NCBI GenBank assembly: GCA_016195325.1
Contig: JACPZX010000015.1
Location: 1-41,409, forward strand
From: Acidobacteriota bacterium
GTDB lineage: Bacteria; Acidobacteriota; Polarisedimenticolia; JACPZX01
Direction: 5' to 3'
Length of the DNA stretch: 41,409 nucleotides
Shown: positions 39,280 to 41,409 of the stretch, piece after piece
Position numbering within the stretch: position 1 is the first letter of the stretch
Layout: each line of letters begins with the position of its first letter
Translations under genes and position numbers: made by a program
Notes under the pieces: generated by a model
What the model was told of the DNA's origin: nothing
The model's input: the letters and a program-made list of their open reading frames with translations, nothing else
Database searches by the model: none

Positions 39280-41409
39280 TGGCCCGCATCCCCAGGCTCG
39301 GCGAGGCAGTCGGCATCGCGCTGGTCTCCCTCAGCTTCACGCTCGCCCTCGCCCTCATCAGCCACACGCCGGGAGACCCCTCGTTCTTCGCGCACGCCGC
39401 CTCCCCGGGGCCGGCGCACAACATCGTCGGCCGCGCGGGGGCCACCCTCTCGGAGGCCTTCCTCCAGATCTTCGGCCTCGTCTCGTACGTCCTCGTCGTC
39501 GCGGGGGCGTGGCTCGGTCTGCGGCGGATCTTCGGGAAAGGAGGGCCGGGCCTTCTCGCGGCCCTCGTCGGCTTCGGCGGGATGCTCCTGGGGCTCCTGC
39601 CGCTGCTGCACCTCGCGCTCGGCGCGAACCTCCTCGGCGCGGGCGTCGACTCGGGGGGGATCCTCGGCGCGGCGATCGGCGACGCCATGGCGTCGGTGAT
39701 GAACCGCGCCGGCGCGGTCATCTTCTCCCTGACCGTCGTCCTCGCCTGCGCCGTCGTCACGACGAAGGTCTCCTTCCCCGACGTTCTCAAGCTCTTCGGC
39801 GGCGCGGCGGCCGCGGCGGCCCGGAAGGGGCGCACCGCCCTCGCGAGGTTCACCGAGAGGCGGAGGCGCGATCGGATGCGCGAGCAGGTCGTGAAGAAGC
39901 AGGCCCGCTCCCAGACCCTCGACGTCCCGGCGGCGCCCGTGCGGCCGAAGGCCGAAGCCGGCCCCTCCCCCTCGCCGCAGAGGGCCCCCCGCCTCGCCGC
40001 GGGCCCCGCGCCCGAGCACGAGCCCCGCCCCGCACCGAAGCAGGCGCGCCTGCCGATAGGACCGGGGGAGCGCGGCTACACGCTGCCGCCGCTCTCGCTC
40101 CTCCAGGCCGCGTCGGCCTCCGCGACGGTGGACGACAAGGCGCTCTTCGCGAAGGCGAAGAAACTCACCGAGAAATGCCGCGAGTTCGGCGTGGACGGCG
40201 CGGTCATCGAGATCCATCCCGGCCCCGTCGTCACCACCTTCGAGTTCAAGCCCGACGCCGGCATCAAGTACAGCAAGGTGACGTCGCTCGCCGACGACCT
40301 GTGCCTCGCGATGGAGGCCGAGAGCGTCCGCATCGATCGCGTCTCGGGGAAGTCCACCGTCGGCATCGAGGTACCGAACGACATCCGCGAGACGATCTAC
40401 ATGCGGGAGATGCTCGAGTCTGCGAAGTTCCAGAAGAGCCCCTCGCGCCTCACGCTCGCGCTCGGCAAGACGATCGACGGCGAGCCCTACGTCGCCGATC
40501 TCGCGAAGATGCCCCACCTCCTGATCGCGGGGGCGACCGGCGCGGGGAAGTCGGTGACCTTGAACTCGATCATCGCCAGCATCCTCTTCCGATGCTCGCC
40601 CGACGAGGTGAAGTTCATCATGATCGACACCAAGCGGCTGGAGCTGGGGATCTACGAGAACATCCCGCACCTCCTCACCCCCGTCGTGGCGGAGCCGAAG
40701 AAGGCGAGCAACGCCCTCAAGTGGGCCACGCTCGAGATGGAGCGGCGCTACAAGACGCTGGCCGAGTGCGGCGTCCGGAACATCGATCAGTACAACGCCT
40801 ACCTGAAGCAGGGGAAGGCCGGGATGGGGGGGCAGAGCACCGCCGACGGCGGCCCCGAGGTGAAGCCCCTTCCCTACGTCCTCGTCGTCATCGACGAGCT
40901 GGCCGATCTGATGATCCTCGCGGCCGCCGACGTCGAGGACTCGATCACGCGCCTCGCGCAGATGGCGCGCGCCGTCGGCATCCACCTGATCCTCTCGACG
41001 CAGCGCCCGTCGGTGGACGTCGTCACCGGCGTCATCAAGGCCAACCTCCCGTCGCGCGTCGCGCTGCGCGTGTCGAGCAAGGTCGACTCGCGGACGATCA
41101 TCGACGCGAACGGCGCGGAAAAGCTCCTCGGGAACGGCGACATGCTCTTCCTCCCCCCGGGAAGCGCGAGGCTCCTGAGGCTCCACGGCTCGTACATCGC
41201 CGACAACGAGTGCTTGAAGGTGGCCGAGTTCCTCAGGAAGCAGGCCCGCCCCAACTTCGACGAGTCGGTCACCGTCGAGAAGAAGGAGGCGGCGGACTTC
41301 GAGGGCGAGGAGGACACGATGTTCGGCGAGGCGGTGCGGATGGCGATCGAGACGAAGTCGGTCTCCGCAAGCAACCTCCAGCGGCGCCTGCGGCTCGGCT
41401 ACGCGCGCG
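39279..41409 (+). CDS. ftsK: DNA translocase FtsK/SpoIIIE, 3' end cut by window edge
   Basis: Septal DNA pump that clears chromosomes at division. The visible 710 residues begin with four membrane helices (about 8-170), then a basic, Pro/Ala-rich linker (KKQARSQTLDVPAAPVRPKA), the alpha domain (ASATVDDKALFAKAKKLTEK onward), and the RecA-like beta domain with Walker A GATGAGKSV (near residue 418), IMIDTKRLELGIYENIPHLL, Walker B VLVVIDELADL and STQRPSVDVVTGVIKANLP. The sequence ends in the first helices of the gamma (winged-helix) domain (SASNLQRRLRLGYAR), which reads the orientation sequences. Only about 60 residues are likely missing. ATG 39279 overlaps the rnj stop. Confidence 0.94.
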   Translation, partial: MARIPRLGEAVGIALVSLSFTLALALISHTPGDPSFFAHAASPGPAHNIVGRAGATLSEAFLQIFGLVSYVLVVAGAWLGLRRIFGKGGPGLLAALVGFGGMLLGLLPLLHLALGANLLGAGVDSGGILGAAIGDAMASVMNRAGAVIFSLTVVLACAVVTTKVSFPDVLKLFGGAAAAAARKGRTALARFTERRRRDRMREQVVKKQARSQTLDVPAAPVRPKAEAGPSPSPQRAPRLAAGPAPEHEPRPAPKQARLPIGPGERGYTLPPLSLLQAASASATVDDKALFAKAKKLTEKCREFGVDGAVIEIHPGPVVTTFEFKPDAGIKYSKVTSLADDLCLAMEAESVRIDRVSGKSTVGIEVPNDIRETIYMREMLESAKFQKSPSRLTLALGKTIDGEPYVADLAKMPHLLIAGATGAGKSVTLNSIIASILFRCSPDEVKFIMIDTKRLELGIYENIPHLLTPVVAEPKKASNALKWATLEMERRYKTLAECGVRNIDQYNAYLKQGKAGMGGQSTADGGPEVKPLPYVLVVIDELADLMILAAADVEDSITRLAQMARAVGIHLILSTQRPSVDVVTGVIKANLPSRVALRVSSKVDSRTIIDANGAEKLLGNGDMLFLPPGSARLLRLHGSYIADNECLKVAEFLRKQARPNFDESVTVEKKEAADFEGEEDTMFGEAVRMAIETKSVSASNLQRRLRLGYAR

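Noticed and set aside
1-41409. CRISPR arrays, tRNA or rRNA genes, insertion sequences, riboswitches
   Set aside because: I saw no regularly spaced repeats, no tRNA or rRNA-like stretches, no transposase or integrase motifs and no leader long enough for a riboswitch before ribH.

Overview
The window is a very GC-rich bacterial chromosome segment with tightly packed genes, many GTG/TTG starts and few gaps over 200 bases. No rRNA, tRNA, CRISPR array or insertion sequence was recognised. The gene set (MoxR/Bat aerotolerance operon, TonB-family transducer, methylmalonyl-CoA epimerase with MeaB, RNase J, CheC/CheD chemotaxis) suggests a Gram-negative, respiring, motile heterotroph. An Acidobacteriota-like metagenome bin would fit, but that lineage call is inference from gene content and style only.

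Layout. 1-855 (-): edge-truncated N6-adenine DNA methyltransferase with visibly lower GC. 900-1905 (-): ribH-nusB behind a good sigma70-type promoter. 1906-6660 (-): operon of an exported thioredoxin-fold/DUF255 protein that has lost its CxxC, an MTA phosphorylase, a PfkB sugar/nucleoside kinase and a membrane protein. 6663-8456 (+): membrane GAF-GGDEF diguanylate cyclase, divergent from that operon. 8511-13875 (-): accessory block with a tyrosinase, a GMC oxidoreductase fused to a DUF1080 (3-keto-glycoside hydrolase-like) domain, and an AbiEi/AbiEii toxin-antitoxin pair preceded by a 33-bp palindrome. 13924-17425 (-): acyl-CoA dehydrogenase, MeaB, methylmalonyl-CoA epimerase, a small unknown protein and a zinc-ribbon FHA protein (odd-chain/branched-chain acyl-CoA catabolism). 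17458-19386 (+): secreted PQQ-type sugar dehydrogenase and a TonB-like protein. 19373-28928 (-): eight-gene operon moxR, DUF58, BatD-like, batA, batB-batC fusion, batD, batE, hemW. 28939-35060 (+): chemotaxis operon cheR, mcp, cheW, cheY, cheA, cheC, cheD. 35070-36786 (-): epoxide hydrolase and thioredoxin. 36843-41409 (+): rsmA, rnj (RNase J) and ftsK, the last cut by the window edge.

The most notable points are: (1) the rsmA/rnj junction is broken. rsmA has no stop codon before the window end, and the conserved first block of RNase J lies upstream of its first ATG in a different frame, so there is a frameshift, a deletion or a fusion. (2) One polypeptide joins a flavin sugar/alcohol oxidase to a 3-keto-glycoside hydrolase domain, in an operon with a copper tyrosinase. 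(3) The moxR/bat and chemotaxis operons diverge from overlapping promoters whose two -35 boxes are the arms of one inverted repeat. (4) The abiE promoter region is a near-perfect 33-bp palindrome ending 2 bases before the start codon. Several promoters match a local consensus TTGAC(G/C/A)-N16-18-TAnnAT, and at least one (DUF255 gene) would give a leaderless mRNA.
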